Assembly: GCA_041395905.1 (NCBI GenBank)
Contig: JAWKZP010000006.1
Coordinates: forward strand, 1-64,000
Source of the DNA: UBA7803 sp041395905
GTDB lineage: Bacteria > Pseudomonadota > Gammaproteobacteria > Pseudomonadales > Azotimanducaceae
Direction: 5' to 3'
DNA length: 64,000 nucleotides
Shown: positions 16,858-24,529 of the stretch, one piece after another
Position numbering within the stretch: the stretch's first letter is position 1
Layout of the letters: the number at the start of each line of letters is the position of its first letter
Translations under genes and position numbers: made by a program
The notes under the pieces: model-generated
The model's input: only the letters and a program-made list of their open reading frames with translations
Databases searched by the model: none
Told to the model about the DNA's origin: nothing

Positions 16858-17763
16858 ATGACCAGCTGGCTAGACGATCTCGCGGCCCGGCAGTGGCGCG
16901 CGGAGCGCCTGCTCAAGCGCTGCGGCTGTCCGGCGTCGCTGCGCCGACGCATCCTGTGCCGGCACTATCGCCGGAGCGCCCCGCCAGCCGTGCAGGCGCA
17001 GGCGCGCCTGTTCGTCGAGTTTCTCGGTGAGCCGGGCCATCGCGCCCTGAGTCTCGCGGCGGAGTGGCTCTACTACCGGGCAGGCATGCGCAGCGCCTGG
17101 CTGGGCTGCAGCAGCCCGCGCGAGGTGGCCGTGGCAGACGTCGGCGCCGTCAGCGAGACGCTGCAGGATCGGCGCGGCGGACTGGTGATCGCAGCCCTGC
17201 ACACAGGCGACTACCTGCAGGCGCTCACCGGCCTCGGCCGCTGCCTGGGCGGGCAGACACTGCATCTGATCCGCCGCAGTCGGGATCCGGCACGCGACGC
17301 GCGCGCCTTCCGGCGCTTCGCGGCCGCCGGCATCCGCACCGAGTCCATCGGCCACGGCTCGGGGGCGGCGCGCGCCGCCCTGCGCATTCTGCGCCGCGGC
17401 GGTATCGTCGCGCTACTTTACGACCTGCCGCCGCGCTGGGGGCGCAGCGCGCGGGTACGGCTGTTCGGAGCGCCGGCACGAATGGTCGTGGGCCCGGTGG
17501 CGCTTGCGCGGGCCGGCAATGCCCGGATTCTGCCGGTACACAACGGGTTCGACCGCGGTCGGCGGCTCCTGGTGCGTGCCGGGCCGCTTCTCGAGCCGGG
17601 GCGCCAGCCGCACCTGCTCGATCCGGTGAGCACGACCCTGCAGCAGCTGGCGAGCTTCGCCGAGCGCGGTATCCGCCGCCAGCCTGAGCAGTGGCACCAC
17701 TGGCACCTGCTGCCGGAATTCTTCGCGCCTGGTCCGCAGGCCTTGCCGGAGCCGTCGGCCTAG
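16858..17763 (+). CDS. LpxL/HtrB-like acyltransferase-fold protein in the peptide cluster
   Basis: 301 aa. The order of conserved blocks follows the lipid A late-acyltransferase family. LVIAALHTGDYLQAL (110-124) matches the active-site region, and GGIVALLYDLPPRWG with LFGAPARMVVGPVALAR (about 182-220) matches the second half, including the Asp-containing turn and the F-G-x-P-A segment. The diagnostic HX4(D/E) motif is altered: His115 is followed at +5 by Leu120, with the nearest acid Asp118 at +3. There is no N-terminal membrane anchor of the LpxL type. The start abuts the upstream stop, so it is translated with the cluster. Options: acylation of the peptide, envelope lipid modification for self-protection, or a non-catalytic role. 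Family assignment is fair; function unknown. Confidence 0.6.
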   Translation: MTSWLDDLAARQWRAERLLKRCGCPASLRRRILCRHYRRSAPPAVQAQARLFVEFLGEPGHRALSLAAEWLYYRAGMRSAWLGCSSPREVAVADVGAVSETLQDRRGGLVIAALHTGDYLQALTGLGRCLGGQTLHLIRRSRDPARDARAFRRFAAAGIRTESIGHGSGAARAALRILRRGGIVALLYDLPPRWGRSARVRLFGAPARMVVGPVALARAGNARILPVHNGFDRGRRLLVRAGPLLEPGRQPHLLDPVSTTLQQLASFAERGIRRQPEQWHHWHLLPEFFAPGPQALPEPSA

Positions 17764-17784
17764 CCGCGACGGAAGCGCGCCTCG

Positions 17785-19110
17785 ATGCTTGTTCCCACCA
17801 AAGTGTCGGCTGCTCCCCCCGTGCCTGCGCCGGCTGCCGGGCCGGCGCCAACAAGGCAGCCGACGGACCCGCTGTTCCGCCCCGAGGCGCTGCCGCAACC
17901 GGGATTGCCGGCGGGTACGGCCGTTCTGCAGACCCCGCGTTTTTCCGGCTGGCTGACACTGCTGCTGGCGACGCTGTGCATTGCCGCCGGCAGCTGGCTG
18001 GCTCTCGGCAGCTACGCGCGCAAGGAGACGGTGCGCGGCTATCTGCGCGCCGAGCGCGAAGCCGTGACGTTGCGGGCCGACGATGCATCCGCTCGTGTGC
18101 TGCGCGTCCCCGTGCGCCTGGGTGACCGGGTCACCCGCGGGGCGCCCCTGGTCGTACTCGGCAACGACGTCGCGCTGACCGATGGCCGGCATCTCGGAGA
18201 AACGCGTCTGGCGCAGATCGAGCAACGCAGCGAGCGGTTGCAGCGGCAGCGCCAGCAGCTCGACGCGCGTCACCGCCTCACCCGGGCTGCAACCCGACTC
18301 GAGCTGCAGCGCGTCGATTCCGCGCTGACCGGCCAGCTTGCCGCGCAGCGCCTGCTCGAGCGGCGCCTGGCGCTAGGCATTGCGAAGCAGCGCGCCCTGG
18401 AGTCGCTGCAGGCCCGCGGCGCCATCGCCCCCATGGCGCTGCTCGAGCAGCAGGCCGAGCGACTCAGGGACGAAGCCGAGCTGCTCGCGGCACGCCAGGC
18501 CATCGCAGGCTACCGGCGCGAGCGGGATATTCTGCAGCTGCGTCTGGCCGAGAGCGATGCCGCCCACCAGCAGCAGCGTCTGGATCTGGAGCAGGAGCAC
18601 TCGAAGCTGCGCGAGCAGGCTGACACGCAGGCTGGCTGGCGCGAGCGCATGGTCGAGGCGCCGATGGACGGCATCGTCGATGCGCTCCATGTGCAACCGG
18701 GCATGCAGCTGGCGCCGGGTGCGCCGCTGGTGACGGTCGCGCCGGCTGCGGGGCGCCTGCAGGCACGCCTGCTGATACCCAGCCGCGCTGCCGGCTTCGT
18801 GCAGCCGGGCCAGCCGGTACGGCTGATGGTGGATGCCTTTCCCTACCAGCATTTCGGCACACAGGCCGCCACGCTGCGATCGCTGTCTTCGGGCCTGATT
18901 GGCGACGGCGCGGCTCTGGGGCCCGTGCGGCCCGACGAGCCCGTCTACACTGCCGACGCGGAGCTCGCCCGTCAGACCGTCGCCGCCTATGGCAGCGAGC
19001 TGCCGTTGCGACCCGGCATGCGAGTGGTCGCAGACATCGTGCTCGAACGCCGCAGCCTGCTGGCATGGCTGCTGCAGCCCTGGTACGCGCGCGTGGCACG
19101 GGGATCGTGA
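17785..19110 (+). CDS. HlyD/CvaA-family periplasmic adaptor of the peptide exporter
   Basis: 441 aa membrane-fusion protein linking an inner-membrane ABC exporter to an outer-membrane channel. A Pro/Ala-rich cytoplasmic N-terminus (1-50) precedes one transmembrane helix (55-76, WLTLLLATLCIAAGSWLAL). A first lipoyl half-domain follows (RGYLRAEREAVTLRADDA), then a long alpha-helical hairpin rich in Gln, Arg and Leu (about 140-290). The second lipoyl half carries VEAPMDGIVDALHVQPGMQL, and a beta-barrel carries LLIPSRAAGFVQPGQPV. Closest in architecture to CvaA of colicin V export. Its stop overlaps the transporter start (GTGA). No TolC-like gene is in the window, so a general TolC is presumably used. 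Confidence 0.88.
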   Translation: MLVPTKVSAAPPVPAPAAGPAPTRQPTDPLFRPEALPQPGLPAGTAVLQTPRFSGWLTLLLATLCIAAGSWLALGSYARKETVRGYLRAEREAVTLRADDASARVLRVPVRLGDRVTRGAPLVVLGNDVALTDGRHLGETRLAQIEQRSERLQRQRQQLDARHRLTRAATRLELQRVDSALTGQLAAQRLLERRLALGIAKQRALESLQARGAIAPMALLEQQAERLRDEAELLAARQAIAGYRRERDILQLRLAESDAAHQQQRLDLEQEHSKLREQADTQAGWRERMVEAPMDGIVDALHVQPGMQLAPGAPLVTVAPAAGRLQARLLIPSRAAGFVQPGQPVRLMVDAFPYQHFGTQAATLRSLSSGLIGDGAALGPVRPDEPVYTADAELARQTVAAYGSELPLRPGMRVVADIVLERRSLLAWLLQPWYARVARGS

Positions 19111-21185
19111 GCGGGTTCGACTGGCGGCCCGGGCGCGCCCGGCTGCCCGTGCTGCTGCAATCGGAGCGTGCCGAGTGCGGCCTCGCGTGCCTCGCCATGG
19201 TTGCCGCGTACTTCGGTGGCCCGGCCTCGGTCCGCGAACTGCGGCAACGGTTCTCCATATCTCTGCGCGGCGCGACGCTGAGCACGCTCATGCAGATCGC
19301 CGAGGCGCTGGGTCTCACTCCCCGGGCGTTGCGCCTGGAACCCTCCGAGCTGCCCCGATTGCGCTGTCCCGCGATTCTGCATTGGGACTTGAACCATTTC
19401 GTGGTGCTCAAGCGGGTGCAACGCGGCGGTTCCGTGTGGGTGCACAATCCGGCGCTGGGCGTGCGTCGCTACGATCGCGACGAGCTGTCGCGTCACTTCA
19501 CGGGTGTCGCCCTGGAGCTGACCCCCGGCGCGGCGTTCCGCGCCGCATCCGCACAGCCAGCGCCAGCGCTCGGAACGCTCGCGCGCGGCATCGGCGGGTT
19601 GTGGCGCACCGCTCTGCAATTGCTGCTGCTCGGCGCGCTGGTGCAGGCGTTCGCGCTGGCAACCCCGTTGTATCTGCAGACCGTGGTCGACCAGGTGCTG
19701 GTTCGACAGGACTCCGACCTGCTCACCGTGCTTGCCGTGGGCTTCCTGCTGCTCCTGCTGGTGGGCGCAGCCACCCGGGCGTTGCGGCAGCTGGTGTCTC
19801 TGTACGCGGCGACGTCCCTGGGCGTGTCGATCAGCGCAGCGCTGTTCGGGCATCTCATGCGCCTGCCGCTCGAGTTTTTCCGCAAGCGCTCCATCGGCGA
19901 CCTGCAATCGCGTTTCGACTCCGTGAAACCGCTGCAGGCGTTCCTCAGCAGCGGCGCCGTCAACGCCGCGGTGGACGGCGTCATGGCCAGCACGACCCTG
20001 GCGCTCATGCTGCTTTACTCACCGCGGCTGACGCTGATTGTCGTGGTGCTGCTCGGCGCCTATCTGCTGCTGCGGCTGTGCAGCGTGGGCGTGCTGCGCG
20101 TCCGCAATCAGGAGGCCCTGGCCGGCGAGGCTCGTCAGGATGCGGATTTCGTGGAAACGCTGCAGGCCATCGGCAGCATCAAGGTGGCCGGCCGCGAATC
20201 CGCGCGACGCAGCCTCTGGCACAGTCTGGTCGTCGAGGCAAAGCGCGCCGAGGTCGCCCTGGCCAGACTGCATGTCGGCTTCGACACCACGCGGGATCTG
20301 ATCGTAGGCGCCGAGAACGTTCTGGTGGTCTGGGCCGGCGCCAACCTGGTTCTAGAGGGCAGCCTGACCATCGGCATGCTCTACGCGTTCGTGGCCTACA
20401 AGAATCATTTCAACGGTGCCGTGGCGGCACTGGTGGAAGAGCTGATCCGCTATCGGATGCTGGGGGTCCATCTCGAGCGCATCGCCGACATCAGCGCGAC
20501 CCCCGAGGAGTATCCGGCGGCGTCCGCTGACGCGCTGCTGGCGCCGGTGGAGGGCGACATCGAGCTCGACCGCGTCTCGTTCCGCTATTCCGACTTCGAG
20601 CCGCCGGTACTCGACACGCTGCAGCTCACCGTGCGCGAAGGCGAAACGGTCGCCATCTTGGGGCCCTCGGGCAGCGGAAAATCCACGTTGCTGAGGCTCG
20701 CCATGGGGCTGCTCACGCCCACTGGCGGTACGGTGCGGGTCGGCGGTCGCGACCTGCAGACACTGAACCCGCAGCGCTATCGCGCAGGCATCGGCGCGGT
20801 GACCCAGGAGGACGCTCTGCTGAGCGGCTCGATTCTGGACAACGTGACCCTGTTCGATCCCGAGCCGGACAGCGCACGCGTCTACTGGGCGTGTGCCCAG
20901 GCATTGATCCACGAAGACGTCTGCTCTCTGGCCATGGCCTACCAGACGCCCATCGGCTCGCTGGGCAGCAGCCTCTCAGCCGGACAGCGCCAGCGGCTGC
21001 TCCTCGCGCGCGCCCTGTATCGCAATCCCCACTACCTGTTTCTGGACGAGGGCACCGCGCATCTGGACCCTGCCGCCGAGCTCGCCGTGCTGGAAAACCT
21101 GCAGCGCCTGCCGCTGACCTGTCTGCTGGCCACGCACTCGCGCGCTGCCGCCGCCCGCGCGGACCGCGTGGTCACCCTGGGCTGA
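19107..21185 (+). CDS. Peptidase-containing ABC exporter (C39 family, CvaB/RaxB type)
   Basis: 692 aa from the GTG at 19107, overlapping the HlyD stop. N-terminal C39 peptidase (1-130): catalytic Cys24 in ERAECGLACL and His97 in HWDLNHFVVL. The position normally Asp in the DPAxG motif is Asn114 (HNPALG). Transmembrane exporter domain about 165-430 with hydrophobic helices. Nucleotide-binding domain about 470-692: Walker A GPSGSGKST (Lys525), signature LSAGQRQRLLLARAL, Walker B YLFLDEGTAHLD, H-loop LLATHS. It is expected to cut the leader of the precursor encoded at 16351 and export the core. Last gene of the cluster; the next gene converges 21 bp away. Confidence 0.92.
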   Translation: MSGFDWRPGRARLPVLLQSERAECGLACLAMVAAYFGGPASVRELRQRFSISLRGATLSTLMQIAEALGLTPRALRLEPSELPRLRCPAILHWDLNHFVVLKRVQRGGSVWVHNPALGVRRYDRDELSRHFTGVALELTPGAAFRAASAQPAPALGTLARGIGGLWRTALQLLLLGALVQAFALATPLYLQTVVDQVLVRQDSDLLTVLAVGFLLLLLVGAATRALRQLVSLYAATSLGVSISAALFGHLMRLPLEFFRKRSIGDLQSRFDSVKPLQAFLSSGAVNAAVDGVMASTTLALMLLYSPRLTLIVVVLLGAYLLLRLCSVGVLRVRNQEALAGEARQDADFVETLQAIGSIKVAGRESARRSLWHSLVVEAKRAEVALARLHVGFDTTRDLIVGAENVLVVWAGANLVLEGSLTIGMLYAFVAYKNHFNGAVAALVEELIRYRMLGVHLERIADISATPEEYPAASADALLAPVEGDIELDRVSFRYSDFEPPVLDTLQLTVREGETVAILGPSGSGKSTLLRLAMGLLTPTGGTVRVGGRDLQTLNPQRYRAGIGAVTQEDALLSGSILDNVTLFDPEPDSARVYWACAQALIHEDVCSLAMAYQTPIGSLGSSLSAGQRQRLLLARALYRNPHYLFLDEGTAHLDPAAELAVLENLQRLPLTCLLATHSRAAAARADRVVTLG

Positions 21186-21206
21186 GCGCATGCTGCGGCG
21201 CGGCTC

Positions 21207-22187
21207 TCAATGACGCGAAAGTTCGCCCTCGATGGCCTGGAACATCCGCGCCCGGATTTCGGGGGATTCGTTGACCAGGTGGTGACGTGCTTCCGGGATG
21301 TAAAACAACCGCGGCTCGAACAGCCGCTCGATGACGCGCATGTTGTAGCGCCAGTCCACGGTACGGTCGGCGTGACCCTGCACGACGAGCGGCGCGATGC
21401 TGCTCGGCGCGTAGCGCTCGAAACGCCGTTTCCACGCCAGCATCGCCGTCACCCACTGTACCGGCAGAGTGCGCGCCTGCAGCGGATCTCGCTCGCGCAG
21501 AAACGCGATGAACGCTTCGTTCTCGGCATTGCTGGTGAACGTGCGCGGCCGCTCGCGGATGAAGCGCCGCGCCACCTCGTAGACCACGCGGTTGAGCGGC
21601 CACAGGTACGGCCGCACCAGCGGCGCCAGCAGCACGACGCTGGCGAATGGCGAGTCGTCGCGGCCGTAGCCGCCACGCAGCAGCCACTCCATGGCTATGG
21701 CACCGCCGGTGCTCTGACCGAACAGGAACCAGGGGCGCGGCAGGTGCTCGGCGAGCGCGGCCAGGCACGCATCGAAGGCATCGACGTAGTGATCGAAAGT
21801 CTCGATGGTCGCCGGCGCGCCGCTGGAGAGCCCGTGTCCCGGCAGATCGAACGACAACACCGCATAGCCGCGCTCGATGAGAAAGCGCAGCAGATGCCCG
21901 TACAGACCGGTGTGATCGTAGTAACCGTGAATTACCGCCGCCGTGCCGCGGGAATTTGCCGGGAGCCACAGGTGCGCGGCGATCTCGTGCGCCGGCGTCG
22001 ACAGGGTACCGAAGTGATGCAGCACTTCGGGGTAGTCCTCGCTGAAGTGGATGCCGTAATGGCGCAGATAGGCGTCTTCTTCCGGCGTCAGCAGCACGGG
22101 GCTCCCGGGAACCAGCGGCCGCAGCCCCTCTCGCAGCCTCTGCGGGTCGAAGGGCGAGCGCGCGTCGGCTGAGGAGGCTTCGGTCAC
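21207..22187 (-). CDS. Alpha/beta hydrolase (lysophospholipase / monoacylglycerol lipase-like)
   Basis: 326 aa from the GTG at 22187, with GGAAGG five bases upstream. Alpha/beta-hydrolase landmarks: oxyanion region AAVIHGYYDHTGLYGHLL near residue 85, SFDLPGHGLSSG near 112, nucleophile elbow FLFGQSTGGAIAMEW near 152 (Ser in GQSTG), Asp in VVQGHADRTVDW near 270, and His in ARHHLVNES near 300. The pattern is that of YtpA/PldB-type monoacylglycerol or lysophospholipid hydrolases. It lies 31 bp after fba, and its start region is folded in a 12-bp stem hairpin. Substrate not determinable from sequence. Confidence 0.85.
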   Translation of the reverse strand: MTEASSADARSPFDPQRLREGLRPLVPGSPVLLTPEEDAYLRHYGIHFSEDYPEVLHHFGTLSTPAHEIAAHLWLPANSRGTAAVIHGYYDHTGLYGHLLRFLIERGYAVLSFDLPGHGLSSGAPATIETFDHYVDAFDACLAALAEHLPRPWFLFGQSTGGAIAMEWLLRGGYGRDDSPFASVVLLAPLVRPYLWPLNRVVYEVARRFIRERPRTFTSNAENEAFIAFLRERDPLQARTLPVQWVTAMLAWKRRFERYAPSSIAPLVVQGHADRTVDWRYNMRVIERLFEPRLFYIPEARHHLVNESPEIRARMFQAIEGELSRH

Positions 22188-22212
22188 CACTACCTTCCGC
22201 GTGACCGAAGCC
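22176..22212 (-). promoter_or_regulatory. 12-bp perfect hairpin exposing the RBS of the hydrolase gene
   Basis: GGCTTCGGTCAC at 22176-22187 and GTGACCGAAGCC at 22201-22212 are perfect reverse complements around a 13-nt loop. On the mRNA the loop reads GCGGAAGGTAGTG and contains the Shine-Dalgarno GGAAGG, while the second arm begins with the GTG start codon. The first arm begins 7 nt after the fba stop codon. It could be a translational control element or an fba attenuator; no U-tract follows. Confidence 0.6.
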
Positions 22213-22218
22213 GACCGC

Positions 22219-23283
22219 TCAGTTGACCACCGGGACGAGCGCGCCTGCCGCGTAGCGCTCGAACATGTCATCGAGCGATGCCGGGCGTATCTTGTCGGCC
22301 CAGCCTGCCGTGCCGAAGGCCTCGTAGCGCGCGACCACTACCTCCTTCATCGCCTTGGTGCTGGCAGCGAGATATTTGCGCGGGTCGAACTCCGAGCGGT
22401 TGCTTGCCAGAAAGCGCCGGATCGCCGCGGTCGAGGCGAGTCGAAGGTCCGTATCGATGTTGACCTTGCGCACCCCGTGGCGGATCCCCTCCTGGATCTC
22501 GGCCACCGGCACGCCATAGGTTTCCGGAATCTCCCCGCCGAATTCGTTGATGATGGCGAGCAGATCCTGCGGCACCGACGAGCTGCCGTGCATCACCAGA
22601 TGGGTATTGGGGATACGGCGGTTGATCTCCTTGACCCGCTCGATGGCCAGAATGTCGCCCGTGGGCGGGCGGCTGAACTTGTAGGCACCGTGCGACGTGC
22701 CGATGGCAATGGCCAGCGCGTCCACCTCGGTGCGCTTGACGAAGTCGGCCGCCTGCTCGGGATCGGTCAACAGCATGTCGTGGGACAGGGTGCCGGCGGC
22801 ACCCACGCCGTCTTCCTCTCCCGCCTCGCCGGTCTCCAGCGAACCGAGGCAGCCGAGTTCTCCCTCCACCGAGACGCCGCAGGCGTGTGCCATCTCCACC
22901 GTGCGGCGTGTCACCTCCACGTTGTACTCGTAGCTCGCGGGCGTCTTCTGATCTTCCTCGAGGGAACCGTCCATCATCACCGACGTGAAGCCCAGCTGGA
23001 TCGAGCGCTGGCAAACGGCCGGCGACGCGCCGTGATCCTGGTGCATCACCACGGGAATGTGGGGAAACTCCTCCACCGCCGCCAGAATCAGATGGCGCAG
23101 AAAGGTCGGGCCGGCATATTTGCGCGCGCCCGCTGAGGCCTGCACGATGACCGGGCTGCTGGTCTCGTCTGCGCCCTCCATGATGGCGCGCATCTGCTCG
23201 AGATTGTTGACGTTGAACGCCGGGACCCCGTAGCCGTTCTCTGCTGCATGATCGAGCAGTTGCCGCATGCTGATCAGCGCCAT
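22219..23283 (-). CDS. fba: Fructose-bisphosphate aldolase, class II (Calvin-cycle subtype)
   Basis: Zinc-dependent aldolase of glycolysis/gluconeogenesis and, in autotrophs, the Calvin cycle. 354 aa. Motifs: VPAFNVNNLEQ near residue 20, zinc His in VMHQDHGAS near 80, VEGELGCLGSLETGEAG near 142, GTSHGAYKF near 198, and LVMHGSSSVP near 232. The length and the GEAGEEDGVG insert fit the subtype often encoded beside tkt and pgk. Third gene of tkt-pgk-fba. Confidence 0.96.
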   Translation of the reverse strand: MALISMRQLLDHAAENGYGVPAFNVNNLEQMRAIMEGADETSSPVIVQASAGARKYAGPTFLRHLILAAVEEFPHIPVVMHQDHGASPAVCQRSIQLGFTSVMMDGSLEEDQKTPASYEYNVEVTRRTVEMAHACGVSVEGELGCLGSLETGEAGEEDGVGAAGTLSHDMLLTDPEQAADFVKRTEVDALAIAIGTSHGAYKFSRPPTGDILAIERVKEINRRIPNTHLVMHGSSSVPQDLLAIINEFGGEIPETYGVPVAEIQEGIRHGVRKVNIDTDLRLASTAAIRRFLASNRSEFDPRKYLAASTKAMKEVVVARYEAFGTAGWADKIRPASLDDMFERYAAGALVPVVN

Positions 23284-23322
23284 GATGTCACCTCCGTGCC
23301 CTGTGTGGGGCTAGATGCCCGT

Positions 23323-24498
23323 TCATTCCGCCGCGCGGCTTGCCAGCACGGCAACCGCGGGCAGGGTCTTGCCCTCGACGAACTCCAGAAATGCCCCGCC
23401 GCCGGTGGAGATGTAGGAGATGCCGTCGCGGACCCCGTATTTGTCGATGGCGGCGAGGGTATCGCCACCGCCGGCGATGGAAAATGCCGAACTTGTAGCA
23501 ATGGCTTCCGCCAGCACCCGGGTGCCTTCGCCGAACTGATCGAACTCGAACACGCCCACCGGTCCGTTCCACAGGATGGTTCCGGCGTCGCCCAGCCGGG
23601 CCGCCCACTGGCGCGCAGTCTCCGGGCCGATGTCCAGTATCAGGTCGTCGTCCGCGACCTCGTCGAGCAGCCTCACCACGGCCGGCTCGGCCTCGTCGAA
23701 CCGCTTGCCAACCATGACGTCCACCGGCAGCGGCACCTCGACCCGCGCCGCGATGCGCCGAGCTTCCTCGAGCAGGTCCGGCTCGTGCAGCGACTGACCC
23801 ACCGGGTAGCCCGCCGCAGCGATGAACGTGTTGGCGATGCCGCCGCCGACGATGATCTGATCGGCAATCTGCGCCAGCGCGCCGAGCACCTCGAGCTTGG
23901 TGGATACCTTGGAACCCCCGACGATGGCGACCAGCGGGCGCCGCGGCTGGGCCAGCGCCTGCTCCAGCGCGCCGAGCTCCGCCGCCAGCAACGGGCCGGC
24001 GCAGGCCACGGGCGCGAACCGGGCGACGCCGTGGGTGGAGGCCTGGGCCCGGTGCGCGGTGGCGAACGCGTCCATCACGAACACGTCGCACAGGCCGGCC
24101 AGACGACGCGCCAGCGCGTCATCATCCGCACCTTCGCCCACCAGGAAGCGCACGTTCTCCAGCAGCACCAGCTCGCCCGGCGCCACGTCGACGCCGCTCT
24201 GCCAGTCGCTGATCAGCGGAATCTGCCGGCCGAGCAGCTCACCGAGCCGCACCGCCACCGGTGCCAGCGAATACTGGGCGTCGAATGCGCCCTCCTTCGG
24301 CCGGCCCAGATGCGACATGACCATGACCGCGGCACCCGCATGCAGGGCCTGACGCAGCGTCGGCAGCGCGGCCTCGAGGCGCGCGTCACTGGTGACGCGG
24401 CCATCCTTGATGGGTACGTTGAGGTCTTCGCGGATCAGCACCCGCTTGCCGGCCAGCTCGAGGTCGGCCATTTCCTTGCGCGGCAGAACCTGACTCAC
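23323..24498 (-). CDS. pgk: Phosphoglycerate kinase
   Basis: Interconverts 1,3-bisphosphoglycerate + ADP and 3-phosphoglycerate + ATP. 391 aa from the GTG at 24498, which has GGGAG five bases upstream; the ATG at 24471 (MADLELAGKRVLIRED) has its purine tract too close. Motifs: REDLNVPIKDGRV, MSHLGRPKEG, LENVRFLVGE, VGGSKVSTKLEVL, and the terminal GGGDTLAAIDKYG/STGGGAFLEF. No gap gene separates it from tkt and no pyk follows, unlike many relatives. Confidence 0.96.
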   Translation of the reverse strand: MSQVLPRKEMADLELAGKRVLIREDLNVPIKDGRVTSDARLEAALPTLRQALHAGAAVMVMSHLGRPKEGAFDAQYSLAPVAVRLGELLGRQIPLISDWQSGVDVAPGELVLLENVRFLVGEGADDDALARRLAGLCDVFVMDAFATAHRAQASTHGVARFAPVACAGPLLAAELGALEQALAQPRRPLVAIVGGSKVSTKLEVLGALAQIADQIIVGGGIANTFIAAAGYPVGQSLHEPDLLEEARRIAARVEVPLPVDVMVGKRFDEAEPAVVRLLDEVADDDLILDIGPETARQWAARLGDAGTILWNGPVGVFEFDQFGEGTRVLAEAIATSSAFSIAGGGDTLAAIDKYGVRDGISYISTGGGAFLEFVEGKTLPAVAVLASRAAE

Positions 24499-24529
24499 GC
24501 CTGCTCTCCCAGTCTGTGTGCGATTGATG

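Noticed and set aside
16858..17763. Lipid A lauroyl/myristoyl acyltransferase (lpxL/lpxM proper)
   Set aside because: No N-terminal membrane helix, HX4(D/E) broken, and context is a peptide exporter, so a housekeeping LPS assignment is not supported.
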